Assembly (NCBI GenBank): GCA_017634455.1
Contig: JAGBNK010000012.1
Span: 1 to 36,218 of the forward strand
Length of the DNA stretch: 36,218 nt
Direction of reading: 5' to 3'
From: Lachnospiraceae bacterium
GTDB taxonomy: Bacteria; Bacillota; Clostridia; Lachnospirales; Lachnospiraceae
Shown here: one piece after another, positions 8,702 through 15,825 of the stretch
Position numbering within the stretch: position 1 is the first letter of the stretch
How the letters are laid out: each line of letters opens with the position of its first letter
Program-made: the position numbers and the translations under genes
Notes under the pieces: model-generated
What the model saw: the letters and a program-made list of their open reading frames with translations, nothing else
Told to the model about the DNA's origin: nothing
Databases searched by the model: none

Positions 8702-10183
8702 ATGAATAGACCAGCAGAGAAAATAGGAATTGTAGCAGTCAGTCGTGATTGCTTTCCAGAGAGTCTGTCAGTAAACAGAAGACAGAATTTAATGAAGGCT
8801 TTGAAGGAGAGACATCCTGATTTGGATGTGTATGAGTGTCCAATCTGTATTGTGGAGAGTGAGATTCACATGGTACAGGCTTTAGAAGATATCAAGAAAG
8901 CGGGATGTAATTCCCTTGTTGTATATCTTGGAAACTTCGGACCTGAAATTTCAGAGACACTTCTTGCCAAGCATTTTGATGGACCAAAGATGTTTGTGGC
9001 AGCAGCAGAGGAGAGCGGAGAATATCTCCAGGATAACAGAGGAGATGCATACTGTGGTATGTTAAATGCCAGCTATAATCTGAAACTTCGTGGAATCAAA
9101 GCATACATTCCAGAGTATCCAGTTGGAGATGCTGATGACTGTGCAGATATGATTGCAGAGTTTGCTCCGATTGCAAGAGCTGTTATTGCATTGAATAATC
9201 TCAAGATTATCAGCTTCGGTCCTAGACCTCTTAATTTCCTTGCATGTAATGCACCTATTTATCAGTTGTACCAGTTAGGTGTAGAAATTGAGGAGAATTC
9301 AGAGCTTGATTTGTTTGAAGCTTTCAACAAGCATGCAGGAGATTCTAGAATTCCAGAAGTTGTAGCAGATATGGAAGCAGAGCTTGGTGCAGGTAACAAG
9401 AAACCAGAAATTCTTGAGAAACTTGCTCAGTATGAGCTTACATTACTGGATTGGATTGAGGAACATAAGGGATACAGAGAGTATGTGGCAATTGCTGGTA
9501 AGTGTTGGCCTGCATTCCAGACACAGTTTGGATTTGTCCCTTGTTATGTTAATTCCAGATTGACCAAGAGAGGAATTCCTGTGTCATGTGAGGTTGATAT
9601 CTATGGATGCTTAAGCGAGTTCATTGGTTCAGTTATTTCACAGGATGCAGTTACACTTCTTGATATCAACAATACTGTACCAAAGGATTTGTACAAGGAA
9701 GATATTGAAGGTAAATATAATTACACATTACAGGATACATTTATGGGATTCCATTGTGGTAATACTCCTTCTAATAAATTGTCTTTCTGTGAAATGAAGT
9801 ATCAGAAGATTATGGCTAGAAGTCTTCCGATTGAGGTTACTAATGGAACACTTGAGGGAGATATTGCTCCTGGCAAGATTACATTCTTTAGACTTCAGTC
9901 TACATCAGATGCCAAGCTTCGTGCATATATTGCAGAGGGAGAGGTACTTCCAGTAGCAACCAGATCATTTGGCTCAATTGGAATATTTGCCATAAATGAA
10001 ATGGGCAGATTCTACCGTCATGTATTGATTGAGAAGAACTTCCCACATCACGGCGCAGTTGCATTTGGTAATTATGGCAAGGCTTTATATGAGGTATTTA
10101 AATACATTGGAGTTCCTGTTGAGGAAATTGGATATAACCATCCAGCCGGAGACAGATATCCAACAGAGAACCCATTTAAGTAA
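8702..10183 (+). CDS. L-fucose/L-arabinose isomerase family protein
   Basis: The 493-aa protein belongs to the group of fucose isomerase-like proteins (COG2407-type) that interconvert aldoses and ketoses with a divalent metal. Features include a Rossmann-like N-terminal part (EKIGIVAVSRDCFPESL) and the later segments SFGPRPLNFL, CWPAFQTQFGF and FHCGNTP. The start at 8702 is chosen because GGGAGG (8687-8692) is 9 bp upstream; an in-frame TTG at 8681 would place the RBS inside the gene. With a xylulokinase as next gene, the likely product is a ketopentose such as xylulose or ribulose, formed from D-xylose or D-arabinose. Substrate specificity within this family is poorly predicted, and L-fucose remains possible. 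Confidence 0.82.
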   Translation: MNRPAEKIGIVAVSRDCFPESLSVNRRQNLMKALKERHPDLDVYECPICIVESEIHMVQALEDIKKAGCNSLVVYLGNFGPEISETLLAKHFDGPKMFVAAAEESGEYLQDNRGDAYCGMLNASYNLKLRGIKAYIPEYPVGDADDCADMIAEFAPIARAVIALNNLKIISFGPRPLNFLACNAPIYQLYQLGVEIEENSELDLFEAFNKHAGDSRIPEVVADMEAELGAGNKKPEILEKLAQYELTLLDWIEEHKGYREYVAIAGKCWPAFQTQFGFVPCYVNSRLTKRGIPVSCEVDIYGCLSEFIGSVISQDAVTLLDINNTVPKDLYKEDIEGKYNYTLQDTFMGFHCGNTPSNKLSFCEMKYQKIMARSLPIEVTNGTLEGDIAPGKITFFRLQSTSDAKLRAYIAEGEVLPVATRSFGSIGIFAINEMGRFYRHVLIEKNFPHHGAVAFGNYGKALYEVFKYIGVPVEEIGYNHPAGDRYPTENPFK

Positions 10184-10205
10184 ACTATAATAAGTTATGG
10201 AAAAT

Positions 10206-10264
10206 ATTGACGCATCTGTAAGTGCACCATCTATGTGCATTCTATTGGATGCGTCAATGTTTTA
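10206..10264 (+). terminator. Intercistronic hairpin between isomerase and xylulokinase
   Basis: A perfect 11-bp stem ATTGACGCATC (10206-10216)/GATGCGTCAAT (10248-10258) encloses a second stem TGCAC/GTGCA and is followed by GTTTTAG. It can act as a partial terminator or as a processing or stability element in the isomerase-xylulokinase transcript. Confidence 0.6.
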
Positions 10265-10277
10265 GAAGGAGAAATAT

Positions 10278-11753
10278 ATGCTTTATATCGGAATAGATTT
10301 AGGTACTTCATCTGTGAAGCTTCTGCTGATGGATGAGAAAGGCAAAATCAACAAGATTACATCCAGAGAATATGACTTGGAATTTCCACATCCTGGCTGG
10401 TCCCAGCAGAATCCATATGACTGGTTTAATCAGTCCATGGACGGTTTGAAGGAGCTTCTGTCTGAATGTGATAAATCTCAGGTGGCAGGAATCAGTTTTG
10501 GAGGACAGATGCATGGCCTGGTTGCACTGGATTCTGAGGACAATGTTATTCGTCCTGCAATTCTATGGAATGATAATAGAACTGTGAAGGAAGTGGATTA
10601 TCTCAACAATGTAATTGGCACAGATAAGTTGTCTCAGTACACAGCCAATATTGCATTTGCCGGATTTACAGCTCCGAAGATTCTGTGGATGAGGGAAAAT
10701 GAACCTGATAATTTCAAGCGAATTGCAAAGATTATGTTGCCAAAGGATTATTTGGCATATAGATTATCTGGAAGCTTCTGCACAGATTATTCCGATGCTT
10801 CTGGTATGTTGCTTCTTGATGTGCAGAATCGCCGATGGTCCCAGGAGATGTTAGAAATCTGTGGAATTACTGAGTCTCAGCTTCCTAAACTCTATGAGAG
10901 TTATGAGGTTGTAGGTACATTACTTCCAGAGATTGCAGCAGAGCTGGGATTAAGTACTCAGGTCAAGATTATTGCAGGAGCTGGAGACAATGCGGCAGCA
11001 GCAGTTGGTACAGGTACAGTTGGAGATGGTAAATGCAATATCTCTTTGGGTACTTCAGGTACAATATTTATATCAAGCAAGAACTTCAGAGTGGATGCCA
11101 ATAACGCACTTCATTCTTTTGACCATGCTGATGGAGCATATCATCTCATGGGATGCATGTTATCCGCAGCAAGTTGTAATAAGTGGTGGATGGAAGAGAT
11201 AATAGGAACTACAGACTTTGCAGGACAGCAGGCTGCTATAGATAAGCTGGGAGAGAATCATGTATTCTTCCTGCCATATTTGATGGGAGAGAGATCTCCT
11301 CATAATGATCCAAATGCTAGAGGAGCTTTTGTGGGAATGACTATGGACTCAACAAGAACGGATATGACACAGGCTGTATTAGAAGGTGTGGTATTTGCTC
11401 TTCGTGATTCCTTTGAGGTTGCCAAGAGTCTGGGGATAGATATTCCTAGAACCAAAATATGTGGTGGCGGAGCCAAGAGCCCACTGTGGAAGACAATGCT
11501 TGCTAACATCTTGAATGTATCAGTTGATGTGGTGGAAACAGAGGAAGGACCTTCAATGGGTGGAGCTATGCTGGCAGCAGTTGGCTGTGGAGAATATGCT
11601 TCTGTTGAGGAAGCTGCAGATGCCATTGTGCGAGTGGTAGATACAGTTGAGCCTACGCCTGAATTGGCAGCAAAATATGACAAGAGATATCAGGAATTCA
11701 AGCAGATATATCCTGCACTAAAGAACGTGTTTGCAAATATTTGCAATAATTAA
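10278..11753 (+). CDS. xylB: Xylulokinase
   Basis: The enzyme phosphorylates D-xylulose with ATP to xylulose 5-phosphate, feeding the pentose phosphate or phosphoketolase route in the cytoplasm. The 491-aa length and FGGY-kinase fold fit: N-terminal phosphate-binding IGIDLGTSSVKLLLMD, GGQMHGLV, ILWNDNRT, the second ATP-site motif SLGTSGTIFIS (about residues 255-265), and GGGAKSPLWKTMLA near residue 395. An AGAAGGAGA RBS precedes ATG 10278. It is the partner of the upstream isomerase-like gene across a 94-bp gap that holds a strong hairpin. Related FGGY kinases for ribulose or fuculose differ in substrate loops, so some doubt on the sugar remains. Confidence 0.9.
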   Translation: MLYIGIDLGTSSVKLLLMDEKGKINKITSREYDLEFPHPGWSQQNPYDWFNQSMDGLKELLSECDKSQVAGISFGGQMHGLVALDSEDNVIRPAILWNDNRTVKEVDYLNNVIGTDKLSQYTANIAFAGFTAPKILWMRENEPDNFKRIAKIMLPKDYLAYRLSGSFCTDYSDASGMLLLDVQNRRWSQEMLEICGITESQLPKLYESYEVVGTLLPEIAAELGLSTQVKIIAGAGDNAAAAVGTGTVGDGKCNISLGTSGTIFISSKNFRVDANNALHSFDHADGAYHLMGCMLSAASCNKWWMEEIIGTTDFAGQQAAIDKLGENHVFFLPYLMGERSPHNDPNARGAFVGMTMDSTRTDMTQAVLEGVVFALRDSFEVAKSLGIDIPRTKICGGGAKSPLWKTMLANILNVSVDVVETEEGPSMGGAMLAAVGCGEYASVEEAADAIVRVVDTVEPTPELAAKYDKRYQEFKQIYPALKNVFANICNN

Positions 11754-11793
11754 ATATATTTTATTGAGCAAAGGAATGCGAGATATAATATTA

Positions 11794-11838
11794 AAGAGTT
11801 GGGATGAATAATAATATTTATCTCAACTCTTATGTTTT
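11794..11838 (+). terminator. Likely terminator after xylB
   Basis: AAGAGTTGGGAT (11794-11805) pairs with ATCTCAACTCTT (11820-11831), allowing one G-T pair, with a 14-nt AT-rich loop. The T-run is short (ATGTTTTAT), so termination may be moderate. Confidence 0.55.
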
Positions 11839-11918
11839 ATGGTGTATAATGTGAGAAGAACACGCTAGTTAGCTTTGTGAAATCAAAGCGTGATTATAGA
11901 GATGAGCGGGGGATAGAT

Positions 11919-12563
11919 ATGAGAAAAGGAATAATATTTGATATGGATGGAACTCTGTGGGATTCCGCAGAGAATGTAGCTAAAGCCTGGAACAAGACAT
12001 TGGGACAATATGGTTTCGGTGAATATTCCATAACTGCAGATGATATGTACAGGGTTATGGGCAAGACCATGGATGATATTGCAGATGAGTTGTTCCCATT
12101 TGTTGAGGGGGAAGAGAGGGCAGAATTGCTTGAGGCCTGTTGTATAGTGGAAAATGATTTTCTGGCGGAAAATGGCGCTAATATTTATCCAGATGTGGAG
12201 AAGACATGGTGGCGTTTGCTGGATATGGAATATGACTTGTTCATTGTAAGTAATTGCCAGGCTGGATATATAGAGGCTTTTCTGAAATATTACAAGCTGG
12301 ATGAGATAGTTGAGGATTATATATGCTTCGGCGACAACGGATTGAGGAAGGCTGATAACATCCGTGAGATATGTAAGCGTAATCGTCTGGATGCAGCTGT
12401 ATATGTGGGTGATATTCAATCAGATTGCGATGCAACTCACGAGGCAGGATTTCCATTTATTCATGCCACTTATGGATTTGGCAAGGTGGAAGATGCAGAG
12501 GCAGAGATATCTTCATTGGATGAACTTCCATTAATGATTGATTCTATTTTTGAAATGTTATAA
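11919..12563 (+). CDS. HAD superfamily hydrolase (phosphoglycolate phosphatase-like)
   Basis: This is a 214-aa HAD phosphatase. Motif I is FDMDGTLWDS (nucleophile Asp about residue 9), motif II is the SN of IVSNCQAGY, and motif IV is YVGDIQSDCDAT with acidic metal-binding residues. A helical cap lies between motifs I and II, as in subfamily IA enzymes such as Gph or PGMB. The start at 11919 directly follows a GGGGGA RBS; an upstream in-frame GTG at 11877 gives an unlikely basic extension. It precedes the exonuclease III gene by 44 bp on the same strand. The phosphate ester acted on is unknown; phosphoglycolate or a sugar phosphate are typical. Confidence 0.85.
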   Translation: MRKGIIFDMDGTLWDSAENVAKAWNKTLGQYGFGEYSITADDMYRVMGKTMDDIADELFPFVEGEERAELLEACCIVENDFLAENGANIYPDVEKTWWRLLDMEYDLFIVSNCQAGYIEAFLKYYKLDEIVEDYICFGDNGLRKADNIREICKRNRLDAAVYVGDIQSDCDATHEAGFPFIHATYGFGKVEDAEAEISSLDELPLMIDSIFEML

Positions 12564-12607
12564 ATTGTTATTCATAATATTACGGACAAAAGAGAGGAAC
12601 ATGTATA

Positions 12608-13363
12608 ATGAGATTTATTTCTTGGAATGTAAATGGTTTGAGAGCCTGTGTGGGCAAGAACTTTGTTGAAGATTTTAACAAATTGGATGCGGATATTTTC
12701 TGCTTACAGGAAACCAAGCTGCAGGAAGGCCAGATTGAACTTGATTTGCCAAGTTATTATCAATACTGGAATTATGCTGAGAAGAAAGGCTACAGTGGAA
12801 CTGCAATATTTACCAAGAAAGAGCCAATATCAGTGAAGCTTGGAATGGGCATAGAGGAACATGACAAGGAAGGTAGATTGATTACCCTGGAATATGAGGA
12901 TTTCTATTTCATTACCTGTTATACTCCAAATGCTCAGAATGAATTGAAGCGAATTGATTATCGTATGAAATGGGAGGATGATTTCAGAGCCTATCTCATG
13001 GAATTGGACAAGACCAAGCCTGTAATTTTGTGTGGCGATTTGAATGTGGCTCACAATGAGATTGATTTGAAGAATCCTAAGACCAATCGAGGTAACGCAG
13101 GATTTTCTGATGAGGAGCGCGGTCAGATGACGAAACTTCTGTCATCAGGATTTACAGATACATTCAGATATTTCTATCCTGACCAGGAACAGATTTATTC
13201 ATGGTGGTCTTATAGATTCAAGGCCAGAGAGAAGAATGCCGGATGGCGTATTGATTATTTTATCACATCAGACAGATTGAAGGACAAGTTGGTTGACGCC
13301 AAGATTCATACAGATATCTATGGCTCAGATCATTGTCCGGTGGAACTAGAAATTAATATATAA
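12608..13363 (+). CDS. xthA: Exodeoxyribonuclease III / AP endonuclease
   Basis: This Mg-dependent DNA repair enzyme cuts 5' of abasic sites and removes 3' blocking groups. All family motifs are present in 251 aa: SWNVNGLRA (residues 5-13), LQETKLQ, SGTAIFTKK, GDLNVAH (catalytic Asp and Asn), a WWSYRFKAREKNAGWRIDYF block near residue 200 and GSDHCPV (catalytic His) close to the end. Length matches bacterial ExoIII/ExoA. It lies 44 bp after the HAD gene and 89 bp before the MATE gene. Function is confidently assigned. Confidence 0.95.
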   Translation: MRFISWNVNGLRACVGKNFVEDFNKLDADIFCLQETKLQEGQIELDLPSYYQYWNYAEKKGYSGTAIFTKKEPISVKLGMGIEEHDKEGRLITLEYEDFYFITCYTPNAQNELKRIDYRMKWEDDFRAYLMELDKTKPVILCGDLNVAHNEIDLKNPKTNRGNAGFSDEERGQMTKLLSSGFTDTFRYFYPDQEQIYSWWSYRFKAREKNAGWRIDYFITSDRLKDKLVDAKIHTDIYGSDHCPVELEINI

Positions 13364-13452
13364 TTCATCGTAGTATAGAAATGTTTTTTACTTAGACCGG
13401 GTAAATAATATGCGAAATATGGTATTGGGGGAGAGTTAATAAGGAGATACTA

Positions 13453-14808
13453 ATGGCTAAAGATACAACAAAGAGCCTGACTACAGGCAGCCCTACAAAA
13501 TTAATTATTGGCTTTGCTCTTCCTCTTCTTGTGGGAATGCTCTTTCAGCAATTTTACAGTTTGGTGGATACTATTATTGTGGGCAAAACCTTGGGAGTTG
13601 ATGCTCTGGCTGCAGTTGGTTCAACAGGTTCTATTAACTTCATGATTATAGGTTTTGCTATGGGGATATGCAGTGGATTTGCAATTCCTGTGGCTCAGAG
13701 ATTTGGCGCAGAAGATTATAAGAGCATGAGAAAGTTCGTGGCCAACAGCGTGTGGTTATCAATTATAATCTCAGTGGCAATGACTATTGTGGTGGTTGCT
13801 CTTACCAGACAGATTCTGGTTTGGATGAACACACCTGACAATATTATTGACCAGGCTTACTCTTATATCGTTGTAATATTTGCAGGAATTCCAGTTATAT
13901 TCCTATACAATATGACTTCAGGAATTATGCGTTCTCTTGGAGATAGCAAGACACCGGTATATTTTTTGCTTTTGGCTTCTGTGATAAATATTGCTCTTGA
14001 TGTTATCTTCATTGTATATATAGGAATGGGAGTGGAAGGTGCCGGATATGCTACTATTATTTCACAGGCTATATCGGGAGTGGCATGTCTCATTTATATT
14101 ATTTTTAAATTCCCACTGCTGAAGATTGAGCGAGATGAATGGCATTGGGATAATAGCATGGCTTCCAGACTTTTAGGTATGGGCGTGCCAATGGGATTGC
14201 AGTATTCCATAACTGCTATTGGTTCAGTTATTTTGCAGACTGCTGTAAATGGTTTAGGCTCCGCTGCGGTAGCTTCCATGACTGCGGCTAATAGAATTGC
14301 TATGTTTATGGTGACTCCATTTGATGCATTGGGTTCCACAATGGCAACCTATGGCGGACAAAATGTTGGTGCTCGCAAGCTTGAACGATTGAAATCAGGA
14401 TTGAAGTCAGCTCAGCTATTAGGATCGGCCTATTCACTTATAGCTCTTGCAATTATATACTTCGGAGCAGATTATCTGTTGCTTCTGTTTTTGGATGCAT
14501 CAGAGACAGCCATTATTGCAGATGCCAAGACATTTATGATTATTCAGGCTTTGTTTTATATTCCTCTTGTTGCTGTAAATGTATTTAGATTTATCATACA
14601 GGGAATGGGATTTTCTACCTTTGCAATACTTGCAGGTGTTATGGAAATGATTGCCAGAACGGCAGCAGCATTTACTTTAGTTCCATGGTTTGGATTCCTG
14701 GGAGCATGTTTTGCCAGCCCATTGGCATGGATATTTGCAGATGCCTTTTTGGTACCGGCATTTTTCGGAACATATAAGAAGCTGGAGCAGAAGCAGTCCA
14801 AGATTTAG
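13453..14808 (+). CDS. MATE family multidrug/metabolite efflux transporter
   Basis: The 451-aa protein has twelve predicted membrane helices in two repeats, with the N-terminal signature LPLLVGMLFQQFYSLVDTII and VGKTLG seen in MATE (NorM/DinF-like) antiporters. These export organic cations or other compounds with Na+ or H+. An AAGGAGA RBS precedes ATG 13453. The substrate is unknown. The last ten codons form the first copy of a degenerate tandem repeat that continues past the stop codon, so the present C-terminus may be a remnant of a local duplication. Confidence 0.92.
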   Translation: MAKDTTKSLTTGSPTKLIIGFALPLLVGMLFQQFYSLVDTIIVGKTLGVDALAAVGSTGSINFMIIGFAMGICSGFAIPVAQRFGAEDYKSMRKFVANSVWLSIIISVAMTIVVVALTRQILVWMNTPDNIIDQAYSYIVVIFAGIPVIFLYNMTSGIMRSLGDSKTPVYFLLLASVINIALDVIFIVYIGMGVEGAGYATIISQAISGVACLIYIIFKFPLLKIERDEWHWDNSMASRLLGMGVPMGLQYSITAIGSVILQTAVNGLGSAAVASMTAANRIAMFMVTPFDALGSTMATYGGQNVGARKLERLKSGLKSAQLLGSAYSLIALAIIYFGADYLLLLFLDASETAIIADAKTFMIIQALFYIPLVAVNVFRFIIQGMGFSTFAILAGVMEMIARTAAAFTLVPWFGFLGACFASPLAWIFADAFLVPAFFGTYKKLEQKQSKI

Positions 14809-14899
14809 TTAGAAGCTAAAAACAGAAGCAGTCCCAAATTTAGTTTGAAGCTAAAACAGAAGTAGACCAAAAATTAGCTGGAAACTAGTAACAGAAGTG
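14778..14899 (+). repeat. Degenerate 34-35 bp tandem repeat spanning the MATE gene 3' end
   Basis: Three full copies and a partial one follow each other: 14778-14811, 14812-14846, 14847-14880 and 14881-about 14899. Each starts with GAAGCT (GAAACT in the last) and contains an ACAGAAG- or GCAGAAG-type core; the three full copies end near TTTAGTT or ATTAGCT. Copy one encodes the C-terminal residues and stop of the MATE protein; later copies are non-coding and more diverged. Confidence 0.75.
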
Positions 14900-14914
14900 T
14901 TGATTAAAAAATAA

Positions 14915-14947
14915 AACCTGAGAGCAATTACTCTCAGGTTATTTTTT
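14915..14947. terminator. Bidirectional terminator between MATE gene and FakA-like gene
   Basis: AACCTGAGAG (14915-14924) pairs perfectly with CTCTCAGGTT (14931-14940) around a 6-nt loop. ATTTTTT follows on the plus strand, and on the minus strand an A-rich left flank gives a T-run. It can serve both converging genes. Confidence 0.9.
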
Positions 14948-15260
14948 AGCCCATCAGACCTCTCTGCTGACGATCCATATCTTCAACTACGATATCGTAA
15001 ATCTCTCCATGAGTTCTGCAGTAAGATAATACATCCCATGGCTCATTTGTGTGGTAATGAAGCTTGATAATAGCCTTCTCACCGTTGACGTCCTCACCGC
15101 TGTCGCCGGCGATTACCATTGAGTCACCTTTGATGTTGGTAAGTACATATTCTCTAATCTCATCTGTTAAATCATCTGCTAAATCATCAGGATCAACTCC
15201 ATCTGTTACATATTGATCTAATAGAAGCTGTGTATCATAACGAAATTCTAATGGTTCCAT
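14946..15260 (-). CDS. Stand-alone FakA/YloV-like (DAK1_2-type) domain protein
   Basis: The 104-aa product matches, by eye, only the middle domain of FakA (YloV), the ATP-binding subunit of fatty acid kinase. The region FRYDTQLLLD resembles the family's YCTE-type start of this domain, GDSMVIAGD resembles its GDSLVVVGD, and IKLHYHTNEPWDVLSYCRTH and GEIYDIVVEDM resemble its VKVHVHTN...VLEYA...GEL..IKIENM run. The N-terminal DhaL-like kinase domain and the C-terminal DegV-like fold are absent. The gene has its own AAAGGAA RBS and a shared terminator, so it is expressed as is rather than broken. It may bind a FakB-like protein or modulate FakA. It is the only minus-strand gene in the left part. 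Confidence 0.7.
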   Translation of the reverse strand: MEPLEFRYDTQLLLDQYVTDGVDPDDLADDLTDEIREYVLTNIKGDSMVIAGDSGEDVNGEKAIIKLHYHTNEPWDVLSYCRTHGEIYDIVVEDMDRQQRGLMG

Positions 15261-15360
15261 AATATTTCCTTTCTGAAATAGATTTCATTTTCCATGCCAT
15301 TATATCAAGAGAACATTTCTTTGTAAATGATATGAAATATATTAGTTAGTTAAAACAAAC

Positions 15361-15422
15361 TTGACAGATACCCTATGGGGGTATATTATTATGCACATAG
15401 GATGGATACCCCATAGGGGTAT
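15361..15422 (+). promoter_or_regulatory. csoR-copA promoter with two CsoR operators
   Basis: TTGACA (15361-15366), a 17-bp spacer and TATTAT (15384-15389) form a strong promoter. Two copies of the CsoR box are present: ATACCCTATGGGGGTAT at 15368-15384, filling the spacer, and ATACCCCATAGGGGTAT at 15406-15422, near or just after the expected transcription start. Apo-CsoR bound here would block RNA polymerase; Cu(I) would release it. Confidence 0.92.
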
Positions 15423-15439
15423 GTTTGGAGGTGACAAAT

Positions 15440-15802
15440 ATGTCAGAGAATAACAAGATAGATACAGCTGCTATGGATGGAAACAGTTGTGAAGATATTG
15501 CAGAAAGCCAAGGGTGTTGCTGTCATAGAACAAAGGAGAGAAGTGAGAAGGAGTACAAGGATTTAATCAATAGATTGAATCGTATAGAAGGTCAGGTTCG
15601 CGGTGTGACCAACATGGTTCAAAACGATGCTTACTGCGTGGATATATTGGTGCAGGTCAGCGCAATTAGAAGTGCATTGAATTCCTTTAACAAGGTGCTT
15701 CTGGAGAATCATATTAAGACCTGTGTCAAGGATGATATCTTGTCCGGCAGTGATGACAAGGTGGAAGAGTTGGTTGACACCATTCAGAAACTTATGAAGT
15801 AG
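15440..15802 (+). CDS. csoR: Copper-sensing transcriptional repressor CsoR
   Basis: CsoR is an all-helical tetrameric repressor that leaves DNA on binding Cu(I). The ligand set is complete: Cys66, His91 and Cys95 in the 120-aa numbering, with the same 25- and 4-residue spacing as the M. tuberculosis protein (Cys36/His61/Cys65). The core LINRLNRIEGQVRGVTNMV is the family signature. The start at 15440 follows a perfect GGAGGTGA RBS at 5 bp; an in-frame TTG at 15425 overlaps the operator and is unlikely. An N-terminal tail of about 28 residues adds cysteines (one Cys, then CCCH), which many CsoR proteins lack. It is autoregulated through the two operators upstream and lies 23 bp from copA. Confidence 0.95.
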   Translation: MSENNKIDTAAMDGNSCEDIAESQGCCCHRTKERSEKEYKDLINRLNRIEGQVRGVTNMVQNDAYCVDILVQVSAIRSALNSFNKVLLENHIKTCVKDDILSGSDDKVEELVDTIQKLMK

Positions 15803-15825
15803 CAGTTGTTAAAAGAGGTATAGAT

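Noticed and set aside
11883..12419. 178-codon open frame on the minus strand under the HAD hydrolase gene
   Set aside because: Its composition is that of an antisense frame, and the plus-strand gene has all HAD motifs and an RBS.
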